DNA of 64,000 nt from Scortum barcoo (Eukaryota; Chordata; Actinopteri; Centrarchiformes; Terapontidae). Every line of letters starts with the position of its first letter. The first letter of the stretch is position 1. The position numbers and the translations under genes are program-made. The notes beneath the pieces are model-generated. The model was given only the letters and a program-made list of their open reading frames with translations, searched no databases and was not told the DNA's origin. Of the stretch, positions 10,683 to 22,194 are shown piece by piece. The stretch lies in the NCBI GenBank assembly GCA_023238725.1, contig CM041537.1, positions 29,174,009 through 29,238,008 of the forward strand. Reading direction: 5' to 3'.

Positions 10683-12331
10683 GAAGGAGATGACTGTAAG
10701 TACTGCCAGCGCATGGAGGACCAGGACACAGCAGCTCCAAGAGTAGCAGCCCTACGAGAAACCCCAGTGGTTGATGATGGCAGACCCCCAGACAGCAGCA
10801 GTGGTGGACCTCAGACATCACCTATGGACCTCAACCACTGTTTTGAGAGCATTGACCCTGAAGCAACTTCGACACGACCAGAGCCAAGACCCTGTCCTCT
10901 CCCGTGTTCACGAATGGGTGGGGGCTGGTCAACGACCAAAATGGCCGGCAGTCTCAGCATTGGACACTGAAGTAAAGGCCTTCTACTCTCAGTGGTCCAG
11001 TCTTGTCAGCTGTGGTGGGTCTCCTCCATCGCCGCTGCAGCTGGCAGACCCCTGGGGGTAAGCGTGATGTCCTCCAACTCCTGGTGCCCCGTCGGCTACG
11101 TCCCAGAGTACTCCAGCTTGTCCATGGCTCAGTGGGCGCAGGTCATTTTGGAATTACCAAGACCCTTCAGCGCCTCCGGTCCCGGTTCTACTGGCCAGGG
11201 TGCCACCAAGATGTGGAGCTCTATGTTCACCAGTGTGACACTTGCACTGCAAAAAAAGGGCCAACCCAGCGCTCACATGCCCCCCTGCAGCAGTACCAGG
11301 TGGTGGGCTCCCATGGAACGAGTGGCTGTGGATATCCTGGGCCCTTTTCCCGCCACAGAACGGGGTAACCGCTACATACTTGTGGCTATGGACTATTTTA
11401 CTAAGTGGCCGGAGGCCTACGCGGTACCTGATCAGAGTGCCGCCACCACTGCTGAACATTTGGTGAACGAGATGTTCTGCCGTTTCGTTTGTGTGCCAGA
11501 AGAACTCCATAGCGACCAAGGGCGGGCGGAACTTTGAGGCTCAGGTGTTCGCAGAGACCTGCCGACGGCTGGGCATTAAGAAGACCAGGACTACACCACT
11601 ACATCCTCAGAGTGATGGGCTGGTTGAACGCTTCAATCGCACCCTGGCCACCCAACTTGCTATTCTAACTAACCGCAAGCAGCGAGACTGGGATTTGCAT
11701 TTACCCTTGGTCCTGTGGGCATACCGGACAGGCTGTTCAGGAGTCCACCAGGTGCACCCCTGCAGTCCTCATGTTTGGACATGAACTCCGCACTCCTGTG
11801 GACTTGATATTCGGACCTCCTCCTGAACCAGAGGTGGAGGGTGAGCCTGGCCTGGACTATCTGTACCATCTTCGAGAAAGACTCAATGAGGTACACAACT
11901 TGACCAGGCAGACTCTTGCAGCCGCAGGAGTCCGACAGAAACGGGCTTATGACTCTCGCTGCTCCGGGGGAGAGTTCGCTGCAGGAGCACAGGTGTGGGT
12001 GTACTGTCCTGAGAGGAAGAAGGGCTTGTCCCCCAAGCTGATGAGCCATTGGATTGGGCCTTGTACTGTGCTTGAACGACTTTCGGATGTTGTGTACAGG
12101 GTGCGGCTGGTGAAGAGAAATCGGGTGGTGGTGCTCCATCGAGACCGACTTGCACCCTACCAACCTTTGGTTCATTCCATGGTTGAATCAGGGGCAGAGG
12201 ACCAACCTCAGTCATCCACCACACTACCAAAGAACATTCGGGGAGCACCTGAGCGGACTCGGCGACGGCGTCAGCTCCCCCAACACCTCAAGGACTTTGT
12301 TGTGGACACATGGGTTGCTGGGGACAGCTAA
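10683..12331 (+). pseudogene. pol: pol part 3: integrase
   Basis: Inserts the element cDNA into the genome. The order seen is: a linker with LRHDQSQDPVLSRVHEW; a zinc-binding H2C2 domain (His in LVHGSVGAGHFG, Cys pair in QCDTC, about 11115-11250); the catalytic core with Asp in VAVDILGPFP (11331-11333), Asp in HSDQG (11514-11516) and Glu in GLVERFNR (11626-11628); and a C-terminal GPY/F-like module (WIGPCTVLERLSDVVYRV). The last coding triplets end at TAA 12329-12331. Frame changes, all +1, occur at about 10750-10860, 11017-11020, 11303-11306, 11522-11529 (tandem GCGG) and 11731/11732. Removing the 4-base duplication makes the second Asp to Glu spacing exactly D35E. There is no chromodomain, so a chromovirus assignment is unlikely. 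Confidence 0.92.
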
Positions 12332-12337
12332 CCAGCT

Positions 12338-12349
12338 AGGTGGGGGCTG
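12338..12349 (+). other. Polypurine tract
   Basis: The purine-rich stretch AGGTGGGGGCTG ends immediately at the 3' LTR. This is the expected place and type for the plus-strand DNA primer of an LTR retrotransposon. Confidence 0.75.
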
Positions 12350-12688
12350 TGTAGTGTGTTGGGGAAGTGTGCGTGGAGTTTCCCAGGGTGCTTTGCTGTA
12401 AGCAAAAACAGTGTTTTAAGTCTGTAACTGTTAAAGTACAAAAATCATTTATGTTATCTGTTGTGTACCAGATTTGTTAAGTTCAGTTCCGTTGTGTTCT
12501 TGCAGATGATCATTTTGATTATAATAATTTCTGGCACCCTGAGTTAAAGTGGTTGTGCAGTTATTGACTACCTACCTGTGCTGATGATTAAGGGGCATGT
12601 TAAAAGTAAATGTTGTCATTAAAGAGCATTTCCTATTGAAGACCTTTGCTGCTGTTGTTCTTTTGGAACAAAACCCAAGCTCGCCACA
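12350..12688 (+). repeat. 3' LTR of the Ty3/gypsy element
   Basis: 339 bases from TGTAG to CCACA. It differs from the 5' LTR by one transition (T at 12355; the 5' copy has CG there), four length differences and possibly one base inside one of them. It contains a tandem 'gttcagtt' not present in the 5' copy near 12480-12488, and ATTAAA at 12618-12623. Confidence 0.95.
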
Positions 12689-12692
12689 ATAT
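12689..12692. repeat. Target site duplication, right copy
   Basis: 'atat' directly after the 3' LTR, equal to 7138-7141. Confidence 0.75.
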
Positions 12693-13059
12693 CGTCATAG
12701 CGTTAGGAGAGCTTTGTCGTCATGATTACATTAACACATGTGATTATGGTAATGGACAGTCAACATGTTTTTTTAAAGCATGACTACAATCATTCCATTT
12801 GAAACGGGAAACGGACAGTGGTTTCCTGTGTGAAAGTTTGATCTTCTGTTTACCCATCTATCCACCAGGAGTGCTGCTAACATGGACCTGACCCGCTTTA
12901 TATACATGTCATCTGACATCCCACTTTGCTTTGATCATGGCTGCCATCTGGCTGCACAAGGGCGCCTACGTAAACATACACACTCAATTAATGAGCGGAG
13001 AAGCGTAAGAAATGCAGATCTGGTGGCTCTGTTACACTGTAGGAGATCACCTTTATCCT

Positions 13060-13440
13060 CTGATGAAACATTTCTATCCTGATGGGAGGGGTCTCTTCCA
13101 GAATGACAGTGCCTCCATCCACAGAGCACGAAGGGCTCACTGAATGGTTTGATGAGGATGAAAATGATGTGAATTAGATGCTGGGACCTTCACAGTCACC
13201 ACATCTCAACCCAACTGAACACCTATGGGAGATTTTGGAGCGACGTGTTAGACAGAGCTCTCCACCACCATCATCTAAAACACCAAATGATGAATATCTT
13301 TAGAAGAATGATCTTCATCCCTCCAGGAGAGTTCACAGACTTGGAGAATCAATGACAAGGAGAAGTGAAGCTGTTCTGGAGGCACAAGGTGGACCAACAC
13401 CTTACTAAGACACTTTATGTTGGTTTTTACTTTAATTAGT
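13060..13440 (+). mobile_element. Tc1/mariner transposase relic (C-terminal half)
   Basis: Degraded DNA transposon. Reading the plus strand across frame breaks, 13085-13135 resembles the DDE region 'FQxDxAxxHRARRA'. 13190-13260 gives QSPHLNPTEHLWEILERRVRQ when read as SPHLNPTEHLWEI, the Tc1 signature around the third catalytic position. 13362-13405 gives the C-terminus ESMTRRSEAVLEAQGGPTPY followed by TAA. I know a fish Tc1 family ending in 'GGPTPY', which supports the call. Stops and indels interrupt it (for example a TAG at about 13178). The 5' half and left terminal repeat are not visible. The segment 12693-13059 between it and the Ty3 element is unassigned. Confidence 0.8.
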
Positions 13441-13849
13441 TACCTGTCTGTAGATTGTTTTAGGGCACTTGTTTAGGTGAGTGTTGCCATGGTTACTCTT
13501 TAGAAGGCAGTCTCCATGTGAGCTGTGTTCAGAATGGAATGCAGAATGCTCAGTAGAATATTAATCTGTTATAGGTGTATGTTATCAACACAAAGTAAAT
13601 GATGTATTTCAGTGTAACAGCAATTAGGGCTCTGGCAGTTATCGAGGACAAAGATCAGGTAAGAACACAATAATCAAGAAAGCTTTGAGTGAATTAAACC
13701 TTTATCGTAATTCTTGTGCATCACAGGTATGGACAGCTGTCATCTTGTTGGTTACTCAGTTGAAGGTCATGGTGGTAAATAAGTGATCATGAACATGTGA
13801 TCTGTATCTATGTACATTATATGGATAATTATAAGACTAGATAAGAGAG

Positions 13850-14360
13850 TATTTAATTTATTCCAGGAGAAATTCTTTGAAGTATAAAGTGAAATGTAAA
13901 CATAAACAAAATATGAGAATAAAAGATCACCAAGGTGCAAAATTCAAATGTACACAATAGGGAAATGTGACAGGTTAATGGTAAATATCATGAATATGAA
14001 TATAAACAGGTTAATATGGGGTGCAAATCTAAAAATATATATTACCAAAAATGTAAATAGGCTAACTGTAGTGCTCATAAACATCAACTGGCTAATGGTA
14101 AGGTAAAAATTCAAATCAAGAATTCAGTGGTTCATTTAACACAAAGTTGTATAAAATTTAAGTTGTAGACTTAAATTCTTTTTTATGCCACACATAGAAA
14201 GGATGGATGAAAGTTTCACAGCCTGAGGAAAGAAACTACTCTGCCGTCTAGTGGTATGGCAGCAGATACTTCTTATTCTCTTGTCAGACAGCAGCAGGGT
14301 GAAGAGGCTGTGGCGAGTACTGTCTTTTAGTATCCTTCAGGCTCTTTGAAAAGTAATAAA
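13850..14360 (-). repeat. Possible retroposon, minus orientation
   Basis: The left end 'atttattccaggagaaattc' resembles a degraded form of the inverted 3' tail seen at 51.9 and 59.4 kb. An A-rich stretch with repeated 'gttaat' and 'gctaa' words follows (13970-14100). Then comes 'cacagcctgaggaaagaaac', 'tctgccgtctagtggtatgg' and 'ttctcttgtcagacagcagc' (14217-14293), which I recognise as a common piece of teleost LINE-derived repeats. The boundaries and the assumption that it is one element are inferred. Confidence 0.45.
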
Positions 14361-14839
14361 TCAAATATTCACATGTCAAAATGTAACGCCACCTCAGCAC
14401 CCTGTGTCTTTGCTGGTGCTCCTGGCCTTGACTGTCCCCTCCCCCCCATATAGACAGAACCAGCCATAAACGAGCTTGTTGATTGTGTTGATGTTGGATT
14501 GTTCTCACCCTGCTGCTCCAGCACATGACAGTAAAGAAAACAGTACTGACTACCAAAGTCTTTCAAATCATTGCTAAGATTTTCTTCTTAAAAGTATAAT
14601 CTTACTCATGGATTCTTTTTACACCTGGATGACATTTTATTACAATTCAAATTAATACAAAAACAAATTTTATTAACTGCATTCTGCTCCATTTTCTGCA
14701 ATAACATGCTATGTTTCATGTTATTCAGATAACGTATCCAGATACAGATCACATTTTGATGGCAGGTTTAAACAGGCTCACAAACAAGGTCAGTGACTAA
14801 ACTTTAAATGCAGCAGCAGTTGGAGCTGCCCCCTGGTTT

Positions 14840-15215
14840 GGCGACTCTGCTCTCTCCAAATGAACACGGTGGCTCGCCTTTGTGCATAGCGATTCAGCTG
14901 CTGCTCACATGCTGACAGCCTACGAGCTAATCTTTATGAGCTTCAGATGAAAATAATTTCTGTAAAAGCGCATATATTACTGTGAATCTGGTTTGATAAT
15001 CACATTCAGTCCATGTGTCCTTTCATTAACACCTTGTTTTAAAATGCATTCTCATTATCTCAGTATTTCCTGCATTATGATGGGCTTTAAATATGGCAAC
15101 TTTGCTCTCTCCAAAGGAAAAAGCAGCTCATCTCTATGCATAGTGGTTCAGCTGCTGCTCACATGTTGACAGCTGCAATTTATGAACATCACATGAAGAC
15201 GATTCCTGTGACAGT
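14840..15215 (+). repeat. Diverged direct duplication, 255-bp offset
   Basis: 14840-14965 and 15095-15215 share 'ctctgctctctccaaa' versus 'ctttgctctctccaaa', 'tgcatag(c/t)g(a/g)ttcagctgctg', 'ctcacatg(c/t)tgacagc' and later 'ttatga..(t)c..atgaa'. Similarity is visible across about 120 bases, with substitutions and small indels. The sequence between the two is unrelated AT-rich DNA. It could be an old tandem duplication or two copies of a short repeat. Confidence 0.75.
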
Positions 15216-18200
15216 GAAAATATTAGCTTGAATTCGACCATCTGAAAATTGAACATAAATTTTTTTCAGGGTTGAAGTCAGCATGACTTAACTCACTGTT
15301 TACCCATTCAAGCTCATAGTTTTCGTCTTCCAAAGAACAAATGTTCGGGTGCTGTGATGTGGAGGCAGAGCCTGACTTTGGGCTCAGTGTTCATAAGAAG
15401 CCAGCACAGTGTTGTCTGTAACCCCGACACACAGCGTCTCCAACAAACACAGCTGTTTACTGTTTGACTGAAAGGTATGATTTTTCCCATTCCTCTACAC
15501 AATACCTTGTACACTTCTCTCCAAACAGTGTCTTTGTGTCTCTTCATGAAAAGCAGATGAAATGACTCCCATCAGAGGGACACATGTTTTCCAGAATACA
15601 AACTGTATGCTAATTCCTTCGTCTCAGTGCGGTGTAATACAAGCTAATCCCTCTTCATTATGAGTTTTGGCACTCACCTCGTCACCAGATTTGAAAATGG
15701 CAAGTGTGGATTTCAAAGTCATCCTGGTTTATCAGTAATGTACAATATCTTTTTACAGCCACTGTCAATAATTCATTTCTTTGTGTGTAAATTGGCAGTT
15801 GTCAATTAATCAGACCCTTTTATGTTAGAACGGTGCAACTTTTTCAGACTACAAGTCCATAATGAAGTAACTTTTTATAGATTTTTTCGATTCATCTTAC
15901 TTTGCGATTTTGTCGTTTCCTTTCAAGTGGCAGAATAAAGAGGCATCTTTGATATCCACCCAGAAAAACATGAGCATCTGTGAGATGCTGAGAAACAAAA
16001 TACCATTTGAATTATTTGCCTTTGAAGCCCCATTCATGAGCACTTTCTGCGCATCAGCCAGTGTGACTCAAGCTGCATCTCCAAACTTTGTTGTTGGGAG
16101 AACAAAGTCTCCATGCTCCATGCTCTGTGCACATTTATGTCCCTGTGTGTGTATGTGTGTGTTTGCATCTGGGCACGTGTGTGTACTCTTGTCAACCTCT
16201 GACAGGGATAGGTCTATGTGAGCCACAAACACATGAGGATATTGTTGTTTGTTTGGATGGCAAACAGATCCTCGCAACCTCCAGTCTGCTGATTTTGGCA
16301 GTGAAATGGTGTAACGTCTCAGCTGGGCAAAATAAATTCTCTGAGTGGTGAATCATTGCCATGTGTACCCCTGTGGTAAGTTGATGATAAAGTTTGGGAT
16401 TTATGGTACCAAATTAAAGCACCACATTTCTTCATTTAACTATTATTGAGCTGATAACAAGGCGAGGGAGGGACAGGAAAGAAAGACTTTTCAAAGATAG
16501 AGCTGGTAAGGCAGGTAGGGTTTGACAGGACAAGGAAGGAAAAAAACTGCAAGCTTTTAAATTTTGAGATATTTATTTAAGTGAGCCTAGATATTAAAGC
16601 AGGAAAAAAAAAACTCAAATGATCTCTCATCAACTGTAATCTTGTGTTCGTCAAAAGACAGGCAAGTAAATGTAATATGATTATACATGTAAGCCACTTC
16701 TTTTTTCCACAGGCAATGTGAGAAGCTTTTTCCCCATTAGTGTTTAATAGCAGTCATTTAAAACAACTTAAATGACTTAAAGTTGGGTTTTGTAGTAGAT
16801 TTCTGGTCCTGCTACAGCATGCAGAACTGCTCTGTGAATCACATCCTTCTTCTGTGAAACAATAAATATCCATTGTGAAAATATAATAGCCTTTAGCTGA
16901 TCAAATCATTTCATTTTTTTATGTATTTGCATGAAGTGGTAATGTCACCATTCTGTCTTAGCTGTAGGTCATAATGACAACAACCAGAGAGCAGCCAGCA
17001 ACACAACAAAAAAGGATTTGGTATCAAGACTGTCCTCGCAACAAAACAAAAATCATCTGTGAGCAGTGCAAATGCACAAATACAAAGCAGGATTTCTTTG
17101 AACTGACAAAGCCCTCTCATGATCACGTGAACCACGACTCTCATCTGTCAGGAGAGGAAATAGTGCATGGTATTACAGAGCAGTAACAAAGCATTTGATT
17201 TGAAAGGTAAATGGTCAACAGCAGTCAGTACTGAATTCAACTAAGCAGTTATTTTGTAACCTTGCTGACAAAGGTTGCATAATTTTCATGGACTAATTTT
17301 TAAACTAAACTTTAATTTAAAAAAAAGAAAAAAAAAGAAAAGAAAAATGTCCTGTCCATCAGTCCTCAACAGAAAACACATTTGTACCTCTGTCCTGAGT
17401 AATGAATCTCTGGATGTGCAATTACACTTTGGGTTGATGATTTGTTGTGCTTTATTAGCTTTGTGAAAACAAGCAGGGCCCTCTGCAAAATTAAGTGAAA
17501 TAAATGAAAGACAGTGGAAGGCCGCAATGTTAAATGACTGAAAGCTTTGTCATTAATAAGCAGTGTGCTGAAACAGCCAGTGTGAAGAATAATGGCCACG
17601 GTTTCCTCCTAATAAATGCATGTTTCTTTAAAAGGTCATCTACTAACTCTTTCAGTGGAGTAAAGCATATAGATATACATGCAGATATTAACTGCTCACT
17701 CACATTATATTGAGTCCTTGCACACACATTCAACAATCAAGAGGTTGCATCTGCAGCTACAAGTAAGAAACAAAGAGAGGCAAAGAATGGCAGCGGTGTG
17801 TATAGAAGCGAGCGTGTAAGCACACAAAGCAGCCACCACACATGTGAGAGTTTCTGTTTGGCGAGAGCATACACACACTTTCCCAAGGTAACTCTGCTCT
17901 CAACTTGACTTCTGCTCGCACAAATCAACCTGAACTTTGAGTCCAGAAACCAAGGTTGGCACTGGCACTTGTGATTGGCCATTTTAACGCAGAACACACA
18001 CTGACATTCTATCATGCTTTTCTGGCTTTCTGGCTTGATGGATAAAAGTAATAATATCAATTGTGAAAATTTAGGTTGTTTTGCGCGAGCAGAACTAAGA
18101 CTCACACAAGGACGTCTATTGTGCGAGGACAGTTAATATCTGAATGCGTGGGAGCATGTTGTACCACATTCATCACATCTGACAGGAATCTGACACCACA

Positions 18201-21200
18201 AAACAACATCGTGATGTACTTCAACCATTACATTCAATATGAAACACGTGAAATATAAGGATTTCTTTTTTGCTCTGCTCACCAGCTCTGCACTCTATGC
18301 TGCCACTGATGGCCAAAATATATTTAAGCGTAGGCTCCTCTCAACATCTCTTTTCATAAATTAATTTTATTAGCTGCTCAAGGACTAAAATGTCCTGTCA
18401 TCCATGTAGTAGCGAATAAATGACTGTCCTGGATCAATGCTAAGTAGCATAATGTTGGCAGTTAAAAGTTAAACTGTCAGCTGTAAATGTTTTAAATTAA
18501 TTCTCTAAACCATTTTCCATGAGATTAAGAGGGCTGTATCATGCTTTTCTGGCTTGCTGGCTTTTCTGTAGCACAGAAATTGTTTTCTTTGATATGAATA
18601 TGATATAACTGCGTCCTGACAGGAGAATCGGCTTGTCTGATGAACAGGGTCACACATTAAGTTGTTGGAGGTATGGGTTGTAGAGATTTGTGCATTAACT
18701 CGTCTGCAAGCTACCTATCACCGATATCACCCTTTTCTGTGGAGATCTCTCTCTGCAGAGCCATTTTTCTGGTACCCTCATAATTGCAGCCAAAATAACT
18801 GTTATAATTTGGGAAATGATACATTTTTATATCTAGTAAAAAGAATCCTCTAAAATGACTTTTTTTAACATTAGCTTGGTCACTTTTTGATGACAGGTGA
18901 GCAAACCTTTTCCGGAGAGAAAGACGATGTGGTTTGTACAATTTTATATATATATATTTATATACGATATGTGTGATTTTAGTTTTGGAAATGAACATTA
19001 TTAAGAAATGTTACTGGTGCCATTATCCACAAATTTTACTGCTCAAGTCAATGTATCAGTAAAAATGTTGAACGTCTGTGAATGATCTCTCACACCACAG
19101 GCCCTGTTTAGTGGACGTGTCTGTCTGTGTTTAAACCAGCAGTTGTTATTTGTGCACAGCTGATTCCTTAATTATCCCTCCATAACAGAGCCAGATGTTG
19201 GTGCTCAGAATGTTCTGACGTGACTGCAGAGCTGGTGTCGGCTGAGCTCCACCCATCTGCTGCTGCATGTCCTGGTGGCTGGTTTGGGCTGTGCAGCCAT
19301 TAAGCGGGGTCAGCAGCTGGTAGAGCATCGGTGTGCTGGCAGCTCCTTGTGTTCCTCCTAACCCCATGTCACCCGCTCACCTTGGATGCATGTAGATGAG
19401 CCGGGCGAAACAGCGGTGTGAGGTTACAGTGTCACTGTCATTAGAAAGGAGGTCAGAGTGCTGTAATGACTTCCATGCTAAAAAGCCTGCTTCCTGTCAG
19501 CAGCGCCACAGGTCATCAGATACATCATCATCATGGGACTGGCTATTTACTCTGGCCAGACAATGTCAGGGCAGCATGGAGCTCTTGGTAACACTACAGG
19601 TCACACCTCCATTTTTACTCTAATTACTCTGGAATTAAACAAGAAGAAGATGTTAACTACAGGTGACCTGCACACCACAGGGAAGTAAAAAGCTCTGTTG
19701 GAATTTATATAGTATGAAAGAAATAAATAACACACATTAACATTCTTTGTAAAACCAATTAATATGTTATCATTTCTGTATATATGACTACATTAGTGTT
19801 TTGTATTTTTCCTCCTAATTAGAAATTATTCACTGCATACATTATTGTCCACTGTTAACACATGCTGCAGTGTTTCAGGTTTTCTCTTACTTCTGGGCAG
19901 CCATTTAATAAATCCCAGTATAGTATTTTTTAATCCTTAAACACTTTATTTTCAGGGCTCTTAATTTCTGAATAATTTCTGAATACTCTCTTAAGAAGAT
20001 TCCTATAATGCATTAAGTATTTGGGCACTACTTGTATCAAAACATTGATCAGCTGGTGAACTTCCAGTTTATTAATTTCATGTTAGACTTTAGTGTAACC
20101 TAAAGAGTTGTAGTCAGCAGCTTTAAAAACAAAATCCCTACATCTTTTTTCATTTCCATTACAAGTGAGCAAATTCTATCTGTTGAGGAAGAGCATGAGA
20201 TGTGGTTAGAGGCTTCACAGAAGGCCAGTAAATGTGATTAAAATCCACATTTAATTTCTTAACCACATTACATGTTTCTGTTTAGAAAAGTATGTATATC
20301 TCTGGTTTAATTTTAAAGTGCAGATTGATTTTCAAGGCATAAATTTGTAACTTAAAAAATGCATTACATTTCCACTGCTCTCATGTTGTGTTATAAAAGA
20401 TCCACCTCATTCACTGGTTTCTTGTCATTAGTATTCGACTTTGACTGATGGTAGACAGTAGTTTTCTGTAGACCCTGGAAGTACTATGCACCCACAAAGA
20501 GTCTCAACATTTGAGTTTGTGTGATACACTGATACATTGGGTTGCCATGTTTGCTGTTGTGGATGTGGGGATTCAAACCAATTTGCTGTAAATGCTAAAT
20601 TAATTAAGAGTGACTTGAATTAAAGTCTAATGACACTATATTGACTAAAAATGTTCATTCAGTTCAACAGTGGACCAAAAGCCAAACTTCTTTAATGTAT
20701 GAGATTTTAGTGTTGTCTTAACACAAACAACTTTGCAAGAACTATCTACCTAAATTGTAGGATAATACTAAGATGAATATCAAACATTTAGTGCCTGCTT
20801 TCTGTGTTATTTTGTTACTGATGCTATGCTCCAGCAACATGTCTGCAAGACAGTGAGATGCAGTTGTAGCCTCCAGAAAAAAATGTGAAGTGGACCTTCA
20901 GTCAAGATTATTTTAACTTATACTGTATTTTTTAAAATAACTACATCCTGCTTCCTCATTTGGAGTTCTATGCTCGAAGTTGAGTAACATTAACTTCTTT
21001 ATGCATTGAACTCCATGGCTCCCCTCCATTTACTCATGAACTGAATGCAGGAGTTAGAGTGCCAGCTCTCCTTAAAAGACCTCTCAATCACGCATGGCTT
21101 GACATCTTTAACTAGTGTAGCTTCACCCTGGGATATTTAAAACACAATGCAGTGAGTCAGCCTGTAGCTTCCATTGTGTGTGGTTTTTCTTTGAAACAGT

Positions 21201-21470
21201 ACTTTCATACAGATACTGTGGGAGCCATCATAAAGAGTATTTTAGCAGAATTAGACCATCTTAGATGTTTGCTCACCAGCACTGAGCTAGTAGAAGCACT
21301 GGGCAGGTGTCTTACTGATTAGGATAGACAGGCACATTATGGATCAATTTATCAATTTGTTGCCCACCAGCAACCAAAATGAATACAATTAATAGTAATA
21401 TGGCCAAAGAAACTCATCATATAACATTTACATTACATTAATTATAATGTGCGAAAAAGAAATGCGTCAC
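15216..21470. other. Intergenic, no gene recognised
   Basis: AT-rich single-copy-looking DNA. A more GC-rich, CTG-dense part at 19100-19620 has a 73-codon minus-strand frame rich in Gln, Thr and Ser (19146-19367) and a plus-strand frame at 19396-19623. Neither has splice or family support. A 'catgcttttctggctt' word occurs at 18015 and again at 18540. A-rich runs lie at 17320-17345. Confidence 0.45.
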
Positions 21471-21600
21471 TTTACATTTACATTTATTTAATTTTATCCA
21501 AAGCAACTTGGAATAATTGCATTTAGCTTCTGGATATAACCCATAACCCAAAAATGGCAAGAATCATGCAAGTACATCATCTTCAGAAACTTACACTACC
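21471..21600 (+). repeat. Teleost interspersed repeat
   Basis: 'tttacatttacatttattt' followed by 'attttatccaaagcaactt' at 21472-21510 is very close to a repeat I know from many fish genomes (consensus 'acatttatttagcagacgcttttatccaaagcgactta'). The right limit is uncertain. Confidence 0.55.
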
Positions 21601-21639
21601 TCATTGGTGAGGAATGGACGTATCCTCCTGATGTTTCTG

Positions 21640-22130
21640 GGAAGGGAAGATGATAAGAAGTTAGTAACAGTAAGTCAGATGTCTGGATGCTAAAGTTGCC
21701 AATGAATATAAGCAAGGCCTTCTACAGGGATGTTCAATAAGAGGTTTTCTAATTTCCCAGTAATTCTCATACAGGACCTGTTGGCAGGTAAAGCCATCGG
21801 GTCTAATAAGTAACAGACTTGGCCTGATATGAAAAGAATGAGTGTCCATTTGAGAAAATGTCCATTTGGGGAAGATTAGCAAAACAGTACCAGCAGGTCT
21901 CGGTCTGTGGGTGAAGTCTCAGTCTGCGAGTAAGCAAAGGAGGGGGCTGCAGGGCTGTGAGTGTTCTCTCGTGTGATACAAGTCTCAGTGAGAGCAAGGA
22001 AGTTCAGAGATTGCAAGGAGGTGTATCCAGAGAGGAACTCAGTCTTGCGGGTAGCTGACTGGCAGTTTGACAGGCCCCCTGTGACAAGGTGTTGGGTGTG
22101 TGAAACAGGTGGGGCGAATAAGACTGTAGA
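21640..22130 (-). mobile_element. LINE (L2-like) endonuclease relic
   Basis: On the minus strand, 21935-22030 reads LQSLNFLALTETCIT and then RENTHSPAAPSFAY, close to the endonuclease start of fish L2-like LINEs ('LDFLALTETWITPENTATPAAL'), with Trp changed to Cys. Upstream on that strand (22030-22080), TRKTEFLSGY matches the preceding 'NKTEFLxDY' segment. Further downstream the frame decays with stops, for example after DLLVLFC. No RT part is attached, so it is a 5' fragment. Confidence 0.72.
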
Positions 22131-22194
22131 GGTTGCAGTGATGCCATGAGCTTGTGCATGCTATGTAATATCTAGGAGAGAAAGAATGGAAAGT

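Larger units (their letters stand above)
7142..12688 (+). mobile_element. Complete Ty3/gypsy LTR retrotransposon, 5.55 kb
   Basis: Full-length Metaviridae-type element: 5' LTR (7142-7477), primer binding site (7479-7496), gag (from 7502), protease, reverse transcriptase, RNase H and integrase in the Ty3 order, polypurine tract, 3' LTR (12350-12688) and a 4-bp target duplication. The integrase sits after RNase H, which separates it from Ty1/copia. There is no envelope-like frame between integrase and the 3' LTR and no visible chromodomain. The coding region is broken by about 13 frame changes, all +1, so the copy as written cannot make its proteins. The LTRs differ by one clear substitution plus four short length differences, implying a young insertion. 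GC content is well above the flanks. Confidence 0.96.

Noticed and set aside
12332..12349. Possible envelope gene after pol
   Set aside because: Only about 18 bases separate the pol stop from the 3' LTR.
19146..19367. 73-codon Gln/Thr/Ser-rich minus frame that looked like a transcription-factor exon
   Set aside because: No clear splice sites, no recognised motif, and CTG-rich DNA alone can give it.
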